From: Oligoflexus sp.
GTDB lineage: Bacteria > Bdellovibrionota_B > Oligoflexia > Oligoflexales > Oligoflexaceae
DNA length: 64,000 nucleotides
Direction of reading: 5' to 3'
NCBI GenBank assembly: GCA_014378195.1
Contig: JACMOC010000014.1
Location: forward strand, 1 to 64,000
Under the pieces are notes generated by a model. It saw only the letters and a list, made by a program, of their open reading frames with translations. It was not told where the DNA came from and searched no databases. The first letter of the stretch is position 1, and every line of letters begins with the position of its first letter. A program made the translations under genes and the position numbers. Shown piece after piece: positions 17,411 through 25,137 of this stretch.

Positions 17411-17629
17411 TTAAGTATCGTATCGGCTTGCCCAAGCGGCCTCTGCTCCCGCACCCAAAACCAATACGTCCCGACGCTCCTCCAGAAGTTCAAGTATCGT
17501 TGGCGCTGTGCATTTAAAAAGCCCCGTCGTCCGCGATATGATAACGAGCACCTCCGTGATCCCCTTTTTGATAAACTCCGGATACCATTCAAGCTCACTG
17601 AATTCAAAAAGCCGAATGGGCTTTTCCAT
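17411..17629 (-). pseudogene. N-terminal fragment of a SAM-methyltransferase-like protein
   Basis: From the ATG at 17629 the protein reads R-L-F-E-F-S-E-L-E-W-Y-P-E-F-I, I-T-E-V-L, then T-G-L-F-K-C-T-A-P-T-I-L-E-L-L-E-E-R, like the start of a group of small SAM-methyltransferase-like proteins that begin F-E-x-x-D-Q-P-W-x-P. The next motif, where I-x-D-L-C-S-G should stand, reads V-L-V-L-G-A-G-A-E-A-A-W, and a stop follows at once. The catalytic core is lost. Codons upstream of 17629 are open to 17680. It may be a remnant; a short functional protein cannot be excluded. Confidence 0.45.
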
Positions 17630-17686
17630 CTCAACTCTACCCTTGTTAAAAGTTACGCACCGCGTCCTGCGTGCAATCATGCAAAT

Positions 17687-17710
17687 TTCTCGCCAAAGTT
17701 CTCGCCAAAG
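17687..17710. repeat. Perfect 12-base tandem duplication
   Basis: TTCTCGCCAAAG occurs twice in direct tandem. On the minus strand the codons read F-G-E-N-F-G-E-K, in an open frame of about 28 codons ending at a TGA near 17684, so this may be the tail of a lost gene in front of the methyltransferase fragment. Confidence 0.5.
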
Positions 17711-17937
17711 GTCCGAGCATAATGGGCCTTGGCACCCTGAGCCTTGAAATTAATCCCGATCAATTATTTTGCGAACTATCCTGTAATTCAGTATATCCAT
17801 CTGATATGTAGAACTTATTTTGACTCCATGCACCACCGCAAGGAAATGCACGTGTGGTTTCGCACACCGAGCGGGGCCATAATCACTGTCAGTCGCCTGA
17901 AAACTAAGTTTTTTCAAATTTATTAAGGAGGTTCGCC

Positions 17938-19026
17938 ATGGAAGTTACAGAACAAGAAAAACGAGAGAGCATCGGCAGTGAGCTGGCCGATATCTTCCAT
18001 CGTCAAGACGCGATCGTTCAGTGCAACGAAATACTGAAATTCAATACACCATCAAATGCTGACGATCGTTTTCGCAAAATGGCTGAAGAGGATCAGAAAA
18101 CTCTGCGTATGATCGAAAGCGTTATCAATAGTTTCGGCATTCGTGTCGAACCGAAACTCGCAGCGGTGGCGATGGCGGAAACTGTGCTCGAGACGATCGC
18201 GGATGACTCTGTCACGCCGCTTGAACAACTGAGTCTTTATACTTTGCTACGACAAAACCAGATGCTTTGCTGTCACCTCGTGCATAAATCAGCACAGATC
18301 TCGCAACCCGATATCAAACTCGCCTTGACGCCTCTCGATGGTGTCTATGCGACATTCACAAAACAAGTCGCGGAGCTAGTATCGTTCACCGAAATCTTTG
18401 GCGTTGAATGGATCACAGGGGAAAAACCCGCAGGTGGACTAACGGGCCGTTTGCGCGATGCGGTAGCGACTGTCACGGGCGCCGTCCTGAGTAAAGCAGC
18501 GAAACCGACCGACGATATGAATATCATGACTGTACTGACAATCGAACATCGTAAAGTGGATGCTCTGTTCAAAGAGATTAAGAGTGCAAAGAGTTATGCT
18601 TCGGCGAAGGACTTGTTCCATCAGCTAAAAGCCGACCTCACCGCGCATTCGATCGCCGAAGAAGACACTGTCTATTCGACTTTCAAAAAATTCGCTGATG
18701 CCCGTGAGCAGATGGAGCATTCTCATAAAGAGCACAGAGAACTCCGCACCGCCCTTGACGAACTGACATTCATCGAAAACGACGAAGTTTTTTTCTACGA
18801 GAAGATTGATGAATTAGAAGAATTTGTTACGCATCACGTGAAAGAAGAGGAAAGCAAGGTTTTTGACATGATCAAATCCCATTCGCGTGTCGGTGACCAA
18901 ATCGCCCTTACGCGCGCGTTTTTGGACGAAAAACGCGAAATCCAGTTGAACATAGGGACCGAGACAGTCGTTTCCGCAGCAGCTAAACCAAAACGGTCCG
19001 ATTCGCAAATAGGGGCCAACGTTTGA
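17938..19026 (+). CDS. Hemerythrin HHE-domain protein with helical N-terminal half
   Basis: A 362-residue protein. The C-terminal part (about 200-325) has the hemerythrin-like ligands: T-I-E-H-R-K, L-T-A-H-S-I-A-E-E-D, S-H-K-E-H-R-E-L, and T-H-H-V-K-E-E-E, in order and spacing of a di-iron four-helix bundle. The N-terminal half (about 1-150) is a helical bundle with many His and Glu, resembling ferritin-like folds, but I do not identify it. The start is firm: AAGGAGG lies eight bases before the ATG. Hemerythrin-like proteins sense or carry O2, NO or iron. It stands alone and ends in a hairpin. Confidence 0.85.
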   Translation: MEVTEQEKRESIGSELADIFHRQDAIVQCNEILKFNTPSNADDRFRKMAEEDQKTLRMIESVINSFGIRVEPKLAAVAMAETVLETIADDSVTPLEQLSLYTLLRQNQMLCCHLVHKSAQISQPDIKLALTPLDGVYATFTKQVAELVSFTEIFGVEWITGEKPAGGLTGRLRDAVATVTGAVLSKAAKPTDDMNIMTVLTIEHRKVDALFKEIKSAKSYASAKDLFHQLKADLTAHSIAEEDTVYSTFKKFADAREQMEHSHKEHRELRTALDELTFIENDEVFFYEKIDELEEFVTHHVKEEESKVFDMIKSHSRVGDQIALTRAFLDEKREIQLNIGTETVVSAAAKPKRSDSQIGANV

Positions 19027-19042
19027 GCCTTTCCCATTAAGA

Positions 19043-19067
19043 AGGCCCGCTTTCGAAAAGCGGGCCT
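19043..19067 (+). terminator. Hairpin after the hemerythrin gene
   Basis: AGGCCCGCTTT pairs with AAAGCGGGCCT, an 11-base GC-rich stem with a 3-base loop. Only a weak T-run follows, so it may be a terminator of low efficiency. Confidence 0.55.
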
Positions 19068-19246
19068 ATTGAAAGACTATGAATCATTTCTATGGTATCG
19101 ATTCTTTTTCAAGTCGATTGTGCTGTGCAAACATTGGCCAGTGAAGGCTGCTTTGACCTCCAGCATTCCCCTAACAAGCTATAATTCAAGACCAAACTTT
19201 TGGATCAAACATTGCTCAATCGTAAACGAACTCTTTTGGAGACGAT

Positions 19247-20335
19247 ATGAAGCGGATGTTGATAAGTCTTACGGCGGTATCGGTAACAAGTCTCACACTC
19301 GTTGGTTGCAAAGGAAAATCAGGCAGAACACAAGACTCCGAGACAAAATCCTGGTTTGGCAAAACCCAGCTGCAACCGCCCGAATTGCAACGCACAACGC
19401 AGCAAGCAAACGAACCTTTTCATTTCAACCTATTCGAGTACCTTAAGACCGCAGAATCGCCACTCAAGGCCTTTGTGAAGGCTGATGAGCCCGAGACTGT
19501 CATCCTGCAGACATTTGAGGCTCCCGAGGATTTTTCGGCCCCCGAACCTGAGGCCAATACTGCGCTCGGCATCGGAACCAAAAAATTATTTCGAATTGAA
19601 AATAATCTTATCGTTACCCAAAGCCCGGACCGCGGTTCAATCACAGGCGCATATACGATTGATGCCTACGCCTTAGGGCGAAAAATCGCACCTCAATCAA
19701 ACGCTTTTAATGTCATAAGTTTGGTGACAAGCGATCCCATGGCCGCCAAATACGAAATTCGGTTTTTAGGTATGACGACATATAGACAGAAAATAGGCGC
19801 TGAACAGGATTTTGCATTCACTCGCAACGTTACAAATGAAATTGATGCGCCCCTCTACACGCTTCCGGGCCTCGGCGTATCGATTCGCACCGCTATTGGA
19901 GGTGAATTTGGGGTTAAAACATCCGCGGGTGCCGCTGCCTCTGAACACATGGTTGCCCATATCGAACCTCACGCCTCAGTCAACGCCACCCTTGCAGGAG
20001 GCGTGACAGCTCTTCTCTTCGCAAAAGCAGAATCCGTCGGGAGCGTTAGTTTACTTAAAGCCAATGTTCCTTCGAAGATCGAATTTACGAAGTCGTCTGG
20101 AAGACCCTTACTTGTACAATTTAGCCTTGAATCCTTCTCCGTTGACGTCCTGATCGGTAAAATCGATCTTGTCGCGTCGATAGGCATTGAAAATGCGCTA
20201 CCCGCAGGTGTCCGTGCGGCCTGGAAAAGATTAGCGACCAACGTCCTCGGCGAGACTTATCAGTATACATTCAATGTCTGGACCACAAAGGGCCTCGAAG
20301 CGGCTGAAGTACCTGGCTTTAGTCAGTCCTGGTAA
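19247..20335 (+). CDS. Putative lipoprotein, unknown function
   Basis: A 362-residue lipoprotein with signal and lipobox L-V-G-C at Cys21, preceded by TTGGAGACG near 19234-19242 as ribosome site. Beyond a short Gln/Pro-rich segment (to about 60) the mature domain is beta-rich and soluble with no Cys. I do not recognise it. Its 3' end overlaps by 17 bases the convergent broken lipoprotein gene (stop at 20319). Genuine coding is supported by a long frame and an intact signal. Confidence 0.8.
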   Translation: MKRMLISLTAVSVTSLTLVGCKGKSGRTQDSETKSWFGKTQLQPPELQRTTQQANEPFHFNLFEYLKTAESPLKAFVKADEPETVILQTFEAPEDFSAPEPEANTALGIGTKKLFRIENNLIVTQSPDRGSITGAYTIDAYALGRKIAPQSNAFNVISLVTSDPMAAKYEIRFLGMTTYRQKIGAEQDFAFTRNVTNEIDAPLYTLPGLGVSIRTAIGGEFGVKTSAGAAASEHMVAHIEPHASVNATLAGGVTALLFAKAESVGSVSLLKANVPSKIEFTKSSGRPLLVQFSLESFSVDVLIGKIDLVASIGIENALPAGVRAAWKRLATNVLGETYQYTFNVWTTKGLEAAEVPGFSQSW

Positions 20336-21274
20336 GGTCATCGATAGGAACAAGTTCGAATGATCGCAGGTGATCATTCGACCCGTCCCAGTAATCTCCC
20401 ACATAAGCAAGGTCGCGCGGTCCAACCAAATTATACGGCACCCCACTCTGCTGACTATCGGTTTCCCTGTAAAAACGCAGCGTCCAGTTCGGAGCAAGAT
20501 GACTCCGGATGGACGAAATATTTTGTCAGCCTTCGGCAAACCTAAGCCCTTAAATGTATAAAAAGTATCGTGTTTAAATTTTCCATCGTGAAGTAGATTT
20601 CGAAAATCGAGGCTCCAGTATTGGCCTTGATAGCCTGTATCCTTCCACAATTCTACGGTGCCTGGATTCTGCGCGCTTAGGATCAGATTGAGATCAGCGG
20701 CATTTAACATTGGGCATTGCTCGTGAAGGTTTCGACATAAAGCTAGAGTGGAGTCGATCGTATCGCCCATTTCTTGACATCTGTGTCTCCAGAATGTCGT
20801 CTTTTCACAGACCTCGCTTACATCATTTTGGGTAAGTGCAAGCGTTTTGATTTTGTCCAAACGATCCCGATAGTCTACAAAATAATCCCAGTGCGATTGG
20901 CAATTGTCGCCATTCCCGTCGCAGCCGATCGACGGCACATCATAATCGTAAAGGGTTTCTTTAACCATCGTTAGGTAGTGACCTTCTCTCGCGTCGATTT
21001 CGAACTGCTGACGCGCTTAATCGATTGTTCTTTGGTTCATTGCCCGATAGCTACCACATACATCCGGCGAGGTGCCGAGCGAATAACATTTCATGGAAAA
21101 ACTATAACTGCTCAAATTTATTTTCTGCTTGCTCAAGTCTATTCTCTCTCCCCATATTTTCTCATTGGCTAGACCTTCCGAGGCTGCAAGGTGGGATCCT
21201 GGCTCTCGTCCACAGCCAGCCAAAATTGTAAGGCCTAAAAACACACAGTATTGCATAAACTTTGATGACTTCAT
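20319..21274 (-). pseudogene. Broken crystallin-like lipoprotein gene (in-frame stop plus frameshift)
   Basis: The first 85 codons (21274 to 21020) encode a signal and lipobox I-L-A-G-C and end at TAA 21017-21019. The frame then continues without shift through A-R-Q-Q-F-E-I-D and a Cys-rich region to about 20527. There it leaves frame at an A-run in G-A-C-A-A-A-A-T: one more A restores K-N-I-S-S-I-R and a reading to TAA at 20319-20321. The restored C-terminus has two sheets typical of beta/gamma-crystallin domains: G-Y-Q-G-Q-Y-W-S-L and W-T-L-R-F-Y-R-E-T-D. Two independent lesions argue for a pseudogene; a sequencing error in the A-run could explain one. Confidence 0.72.
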
Positions 21275-21447
21275 CGCAGATCTCCGTTGGGTTTTCCATC
21301 AACTACGGTCCTATTCGCTTTAGACACGATGCGTCGAGCGCCGAAGGTCACGCCGGTGCTTGGATGCATTTTACTTAGGAACGTGAATGAACAGTTTTGA
21401 TGTAACGGAGCTCCATTTTTTTGTCAATTTTTTAGGGCGGCGGCTCT

Positions 21448-21597
21448 GTGCGGGCCTTTCAAATTTTGAACAACATCCTGGCAGCTATAGACACCAATAC
21501 ACCCACAGACTTGCTCGACCTCTCGACTGTCAGACTGCTTCTGTCAACTTTGAGCCTCGGAGTACTACTTTTTGGTTTGATAGCGGAGGCTACCTGA
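21448..21597 (+). CDS. Possible small membrane protein (49 residues)
   Basis: A GTG at 21448 follows AGGGCGG at 21434-21440 and opens a 49-residue frame. It has a helical start (R-A-F-Q-I-L-N-N-I-L-A-A) and a hydrophobic segment (L-L-L-S-T-L-S-L-G-V-L-L-F-G-L-I), ending at TGA 21595-21597. Just downstream begins a DUF5985-like gene. This could be a small membrane partner or part of a decayed pair. Short length keeps confidence low. Confidence 0.3.
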   Translation: MRAFQILNNILAAIDTNTPTDLLDLSTVRLLLSTLSLGVLLFGLIAEAT

Positions 21598-21599
21598 TA

Positions 21600-21878
21600 G
21601 CGGGCGGATTTGGTTCAATCCTCAATGTTTTCCTGTCGGGATTTATTACGGCCCTGAGCCTCATCGTTTCGCTCTTGTTCGCCCGCTTCTAGATTAAGTC
21701 CCGCGATAGACTTTTCGTCTGCTTTTCGTCTGCTTTTCTCATGCTGGGAATTGAAAGAGTCTTCATCAGTGCCAACGAAATTTTAAACGAAAGGGTAAAT
21801 TCGGTTATCCTTATGAGCTTGGCCGCATTTCTATTAATCTTGTTCGCTATTATCGACAAAAATCGCCGGCGTGCCTGA
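21600..21878 (+). pseudogene. DUF5985-like membrane protein with in-frame amber stop
   Basis: Two consecutive open pieces in one frame are joined by TAG at 21690-21692. The upstream piece ends F-L-S-G-F-I-T-A-L-S-L-I-V-S-L-L-F-A-R-F and the downstream piece begins I-K-S-R-D-R-L-F-V-C-F, then L-G-I-E-R-V-F and L-L-I-L-F-A-I-I-D-K-N-R-R. This fits DUF5985: a first helix ending R-F-W, R-D-R-L-F, a second helix, and a terminal helix ending I-D-K-N-R. The TAG stands exactly where family members have Trp (TGG to TAG, one base). No canonical start codon is seen upstream of the first helix, which also supports decay. Confidence 0.6.
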
Positions 21879-21946
21879 TTCGAGATCTTTCGGTAACTTA
21901 GGTCTTCTGTCGATTCGAGTGGTGGCAAGCCTATCAATGGACTAGA

Positions 21947-23155
21947 ATGAACGACCCACTCACTGGGAGCGAAGTTCTGATCAAGTTGATTTTCACATAT
22001 TTATCGATCCTTTTCGGGCTTGGCACTCCTCTCTTCGCAGGTGCTCCCTTAGCACGCCAAAAACCCAGGATCGCCTACATCACACCGTATCAAGCCGGCA
22101 GCCACTATTGGGAACAGACTTTTCTAGTGATGGAAAAAGTGGCCAAAAGTCTTGATTTTGAATTTGTTCATTATAATTACGAAGATAAAAATGCGAAAAT
22201 CATGCAGGAGAAGGTCCTTCGACTTTTAAAATCTGTCCATCGTCCCGATGCCATTATCATAGCGGTCGTCGGCGAATATACGATACCGCTTATGGATGCG
22301 GCCGAAGAAAATCACATTGCCATTATTATCCAGAGAACATTGACGCCTGAGGAACGCCTAGCGCTTGGTTCGGAGGCTCGCCATAAGTACAAACACTGGA
22401 TCGCGAGCTTTCGACAGGATGAAGTTGAAAAAGGCTATAAAAGCGCCATGGCACTTTTTAGCCAACTCTCCCAGACAAAGATCCCTGGGCATACCGGCAA
22501 GATAGATCTAGTTGCCCTATCAGGACCCGCCTCCTGGATAGGCTCTGCCCTTCGAAATGATGGCATGCGAAAGGCACTCAAACATTTCCCGAACATTGAA
22601 GTAAAAGAAGTGGCCTCAACGGACTGGACGCCAGAAGAGGGCCGCCGGCAGATGGACCGAATGATGAAGCTTTATCCGAATCTGAGTGGAGCCTGGGCGG
22701 CGAGTGACACGCTCGCTATGACGGCTTTGGACGCTTTGGCTCAGACCGGTAAAAAGCGGGGCGTTGATATTTTTGCGAGTGGGATAGATATGTCGGATAC
22801 CGGTCTTTCCCAGATTGTGAAAGGCGAACTTGTTGCCAGTTCCGCAATGTCGATGCTGGGTTTTGCCGAGATGCTCATTTATATTTACGACTACCTTCAG
22901 GGCATAGACTTCGCACAAGAGATCGGCACCCTCATCATGCCGAACATCTATACCGCCACACTCGAAAACGCCCACGAGCACCTGGAGCTTTACAATCGAA
23001 TCGATAAAATCAACTTTCGACGGTTTTCGAAGAGTTATAATCATGATTTAAGGCGCTATAACGTGTCTTTAACCGCTTTTCTGGATGATGTCGGTATTCA
23101 TATCTGCAGCGGGGCGAAACAAAGCCGCGAATTGTGTTACCAGAATTCACCCTGA
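21947..23155 (+). CDS. Periplasmic substrate-binding protein, sugar-binding type, orphan
   Basis: A 402-residue type I periplasmic binding protein. The N-terminal about 30 residues include a hydrophobic signal ending near A-G-A. Mature domain motifs: R-I-A-Y-I-T-P-Y, D-A-I-I-I-A-V-V, a repeat of alpha/beta halves (P-N-L-S-G-A-W-A-A-S-D-T-L-A-M near 245; G-V-D-I-F-A-S-G-I-D near 275), as in ribose/LacI-type binding proteins. No ABC permease or ATPase is near, so it may feed a sensor or a distant transporter. An extra helical tail of about 50 residues with two Cys ends the protein. The ligand cannot be inferred. Confidence 0.83.
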   Translation: MNDPLTGSEVLIKLIFTYLSILFGLGTPLFAGAPLARQKPRIAYITPYQAGSHYWEQTFLVMEKVAKSLDFEFVHYNYEDKNAKIMQEKVLRLLKSVHRPDAIIIAVVGEYTIPLMDAAEENHIAIIIQRTLTPEERLALGSEARHKYKHWIASFRQDEVEKGYKSAMALFSQLSQTKIPGHTGKIDLVALSGPASWIGSALRNDGMRKALKHFPNIEVKEVASTDWTPEEGRRQMDRMMKLYPNLSGAWAASDTLAMTALDALAQTGKKRGVDIFASGIDMSDTGLSQIVKGELVASSAMSMLGFAEMLIYIYDYLQGIDFAQEIGTLIMPNIYTATLENAHEHLELYNRIDKINFRRFSKSYNHDLRRYNVSLTAFLDDVGIHICSGAKQSRELCYQNSP

Positions 23156-23499
23156 TGTATTTTGACAATCAAGGACACTGAATCTTGTCTGGTCTGGCGT
23201 TAGTCCAAAGCAGATGGTTCGGCAAGAAACAAGAAAAACAGCACAATACGAGCAGCATAGATTGGCTTAGGCCCTGCCTGTCGAATCTTAAGAGACCCGA
23301 TACCCCTCGCATGGAGTCGCTCGTTTTTGTCCAGACCGAAGGTGCTAAGAATAGCGAAGCCTTCGCACGTTATGTAGCAGTCGAATTTAGTCTGGCAACC
23401 AACATCTTGCAGCTTAGCGCCGATGGCAAGCTCCAGTTGATCTGGCCCTAAGGGCTTATGAGACAGCCGAAGTGAGGTAATGCTCACTTCGGCTTTTTG
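23156..23499 (+). ncRNA. Possible small RNA or tiny gene ending in a strong terminator
   Basis: There is no convincing protein: a TTG frame at 23185-23451 (88 codons, AAGGA upstream) has no domain and an unlikely composition. Yet a textbook terminator (23465-23498) closes the stretch, and a TTGACA lies at 23162-23167. A local hairpin occurs near 23340-23366 (GAAGG ... CCTTC). It could be a 3' UTR of the binding-protein gene, a small RNA or a small protein gene. No known RNA family recognised. Confidence 0.3.
23465..23498 (+). terminator. Rho-independent terminator
   Basis: AGCCGAAGTGAG pairs with CTCACTTCGGCT, 12 perfect pairs, 6-base loop, then TTTTT at 23494-23498. The T-run is on the plus strand, so it ends a plus-strand transcript just before the converging lipoprotein gene (stop at 23500). 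Confidence 0.85.
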
Positions 23500-25104
23500 T
23501 TAGGGGCGGGCCGCACTCAAGACCAGGGACAGCGTTTCTACACTCCGATTCACGATACGAACGGTATTGGCATCAAGCACTTCAAGATCGAGGCGACCCA
23601 TTGCGCTCTGGGCAAATTGCACCGCACCGGTCCCTGACCCATCATCGAAGGTAGAGATAGCAAAACGGCCCTCACTCCCAACAGCCACTATGGTATTGAA
23701 AAGCGTTGAGTTCGACGACGCAAAAAGCTCGCTGTTTCTGTAAATTTCCGTTCCGTCGTGATCGTAGGTCACGCAGTATCCCTCCGAACGTGACGAACAC
23801 ACGATCCAGTTGCCATTGGCTAAAGGCACGGGTGAGTCACCATCCGAACTGAACGGACTGTAAATCGTCTTTCCCCGTATAGGGTTCATCGAGGCATCGA
23901 AGAGAGATGAACTTATATCGTTAAGAAAGCTGGTGACAACCGCCACACGATCCTCGCCCACAGCGGCTGTCCCCATGATCGTTTCGTTGCCGAGTCCGAC
24001 AGGCGCTGGCGCCGCGTTTAAACTGCCATCATTATTAACGATCGCAAACTTCGCACTATCGACTCCTCCCGTGCCATTAAAAAAGAGCAAAAACCTGCCG
24101 TTGAGCGGCGCGGTGAAAGTCCGGAAGTCGCTCGATGCTGCCACGTTATTATTCGAAGCGATCACTGAGCCCGTCCGAGGATCAATAATTGTATAAGACG
24201 CTGCATTCCCGGCACTTTGTTCGGCGATTACAACGGTGCCGTTGGATAGCTTTTTCAGATCCTTGATATGATTGTTCACAGCCGTGGTTAGATTAAGCAT
24301 TGGAGGAAGAGCAGTGGAACCATCCTCATTTATCACCATGAAGTACTCGTCGGTCGAGCTTGTCTGCTGATAAAGGATAAAGATCCCGTTGCTCACGGCA
24401 AGGGCCCGGATTGCGGTTAGAGCCGGAAAACTCTTCATCTTGAGTTTAATCGGAACGCCTTCATCCGTGTAAAGATCTATCGTTACCGATGGGGTCGACT
24501 GCTGCGCAAGATCCTCGTGAATCACTGCAATATTGCCACTTGCTAAATTAATAATCTGCGGTCTGAAGTGCGCTGCCCAGCTATCACCCGTAACGGGCAC
24601 GACCTTCGTTGCGACTTCGTTTTTATACTCCGAAACGGGCCTTAAGACGCCCTTGCGCAGAAAGTAAGCCGAAACATTTGGAAGAGTGACATTGAAATTA
24701 TGCGTAAGAGTGAGGGCAGCCCCGGGCGCGACAACGGCCGAGGTTGATAGGACTGTCGCCCCCTCCCCTCCTGGAGTCGGAGTCCCAGGGTTGCCTTGAG
24801 GCCCTTCTGCGCCTTGCGGACCCTCGGGTCCTCTGACAGAAACATCGATGTTTTTGCCTCCCGCGCACAGTTTGAAAGCTCCCGTTTCTCGCACGTAAAA
24901 GATCAGGCCGTCCCGCTGTGCCGTGCATTGGGGGATGCCCGCTTCTGCAGATGCTCCCGAAGATGCCGTTGGATTCACGTGGTCTGTAGCTAAAACGCAG
25001 ACAGGATCTGTAGAATCAGGGTCAGCGCAGGTGGTTTTTGAATGCGCACTGCACCCGAAGACGAGCAATATACATGAGATCTTAAGGAAACGAAGCGTAC
25101 CCAT
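23500..25104 (-). CDS. Collagen-like-repeat lipoprotein
   Basis: A 534-residue lipoprotein with lipobox V-F-G-C at Cys18. A Cys-containing N-terminal region (to about 85) is followed by a short collagen-like tract of Gly-X-Y triplets (G-P-E-G-P-Q-G-A-E-G-P-Q-G-N-P-G) near 92-107. A long C-terminal region (about 130-534) follows, containing repeated short strands (S-N-G-I-F-I-L, L-N-G-R-F-L-L-F, A-N-G-N-W-I-V) that suggest a beta-propeller or Kelch-like fold. Such lipoproteins occur on the surface of Bdellovibrio-related bacteria. Spacing of 33 bases from the OmpA gene upstream makes co-transcription likely. No enzymatic motif. Confidence 0.8.
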   Translation of the reverse strand: MGTLRFLKISCILLVFGCSAHSKTTCADPDSTDPVCVLATDHVNPTASSGASAEAGIPQCTAQRDGLIFYVRETGAFKLCAGGKNIDVSVRGPEGPQGAEGPQGNPGTPTPGGEGATVLSTSAVVAPGAALTLTHNFNVTLPNVSAYFLRKGVLRPVSEYKNEVATKVVPVTGDSWAAHFRPQIINLASGNIAVIHEDLAQQSTPSVTIDLYTDEGVPIKLKMKSFPALTAIRALAVSNGIFILYQQTSSTDEYFMVINEDGSTALPPMLNLTTAVNNHIKDLKKLSNGTVVIAEQSAGNAASYTIIDPRTGSVIASNNNVAASSDFRTFTAPLNGRFLLFFNGTGGVDSAKFAIVNNDGSLNAAPAPVGLGNETIMGTAAVGEDRVAVVTSFLNDISSSLFDASMNPIRGKTIYSPFSSDGDSPVPLANGNWIVCSSRSEGYCVTYDHDGTEIYRNSELFASSNSTLFNTIVAVGSEGRFAISTFDDGSGTGAVQFAQSAMGRLDLEVLDANTVRIVNRSVETLSLVLSAARP

Positions 25105-25137
25105 AGTGTGTCCTTCCCGTAGAAGTATTGCGGTCGA

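Noticed and set aside
23185..23451. 88-codon frame with TTG start and AAGGA
   Set aside because: Sequence is not protein-like and no domain is seen; kept only as part of an uncertain transcript.
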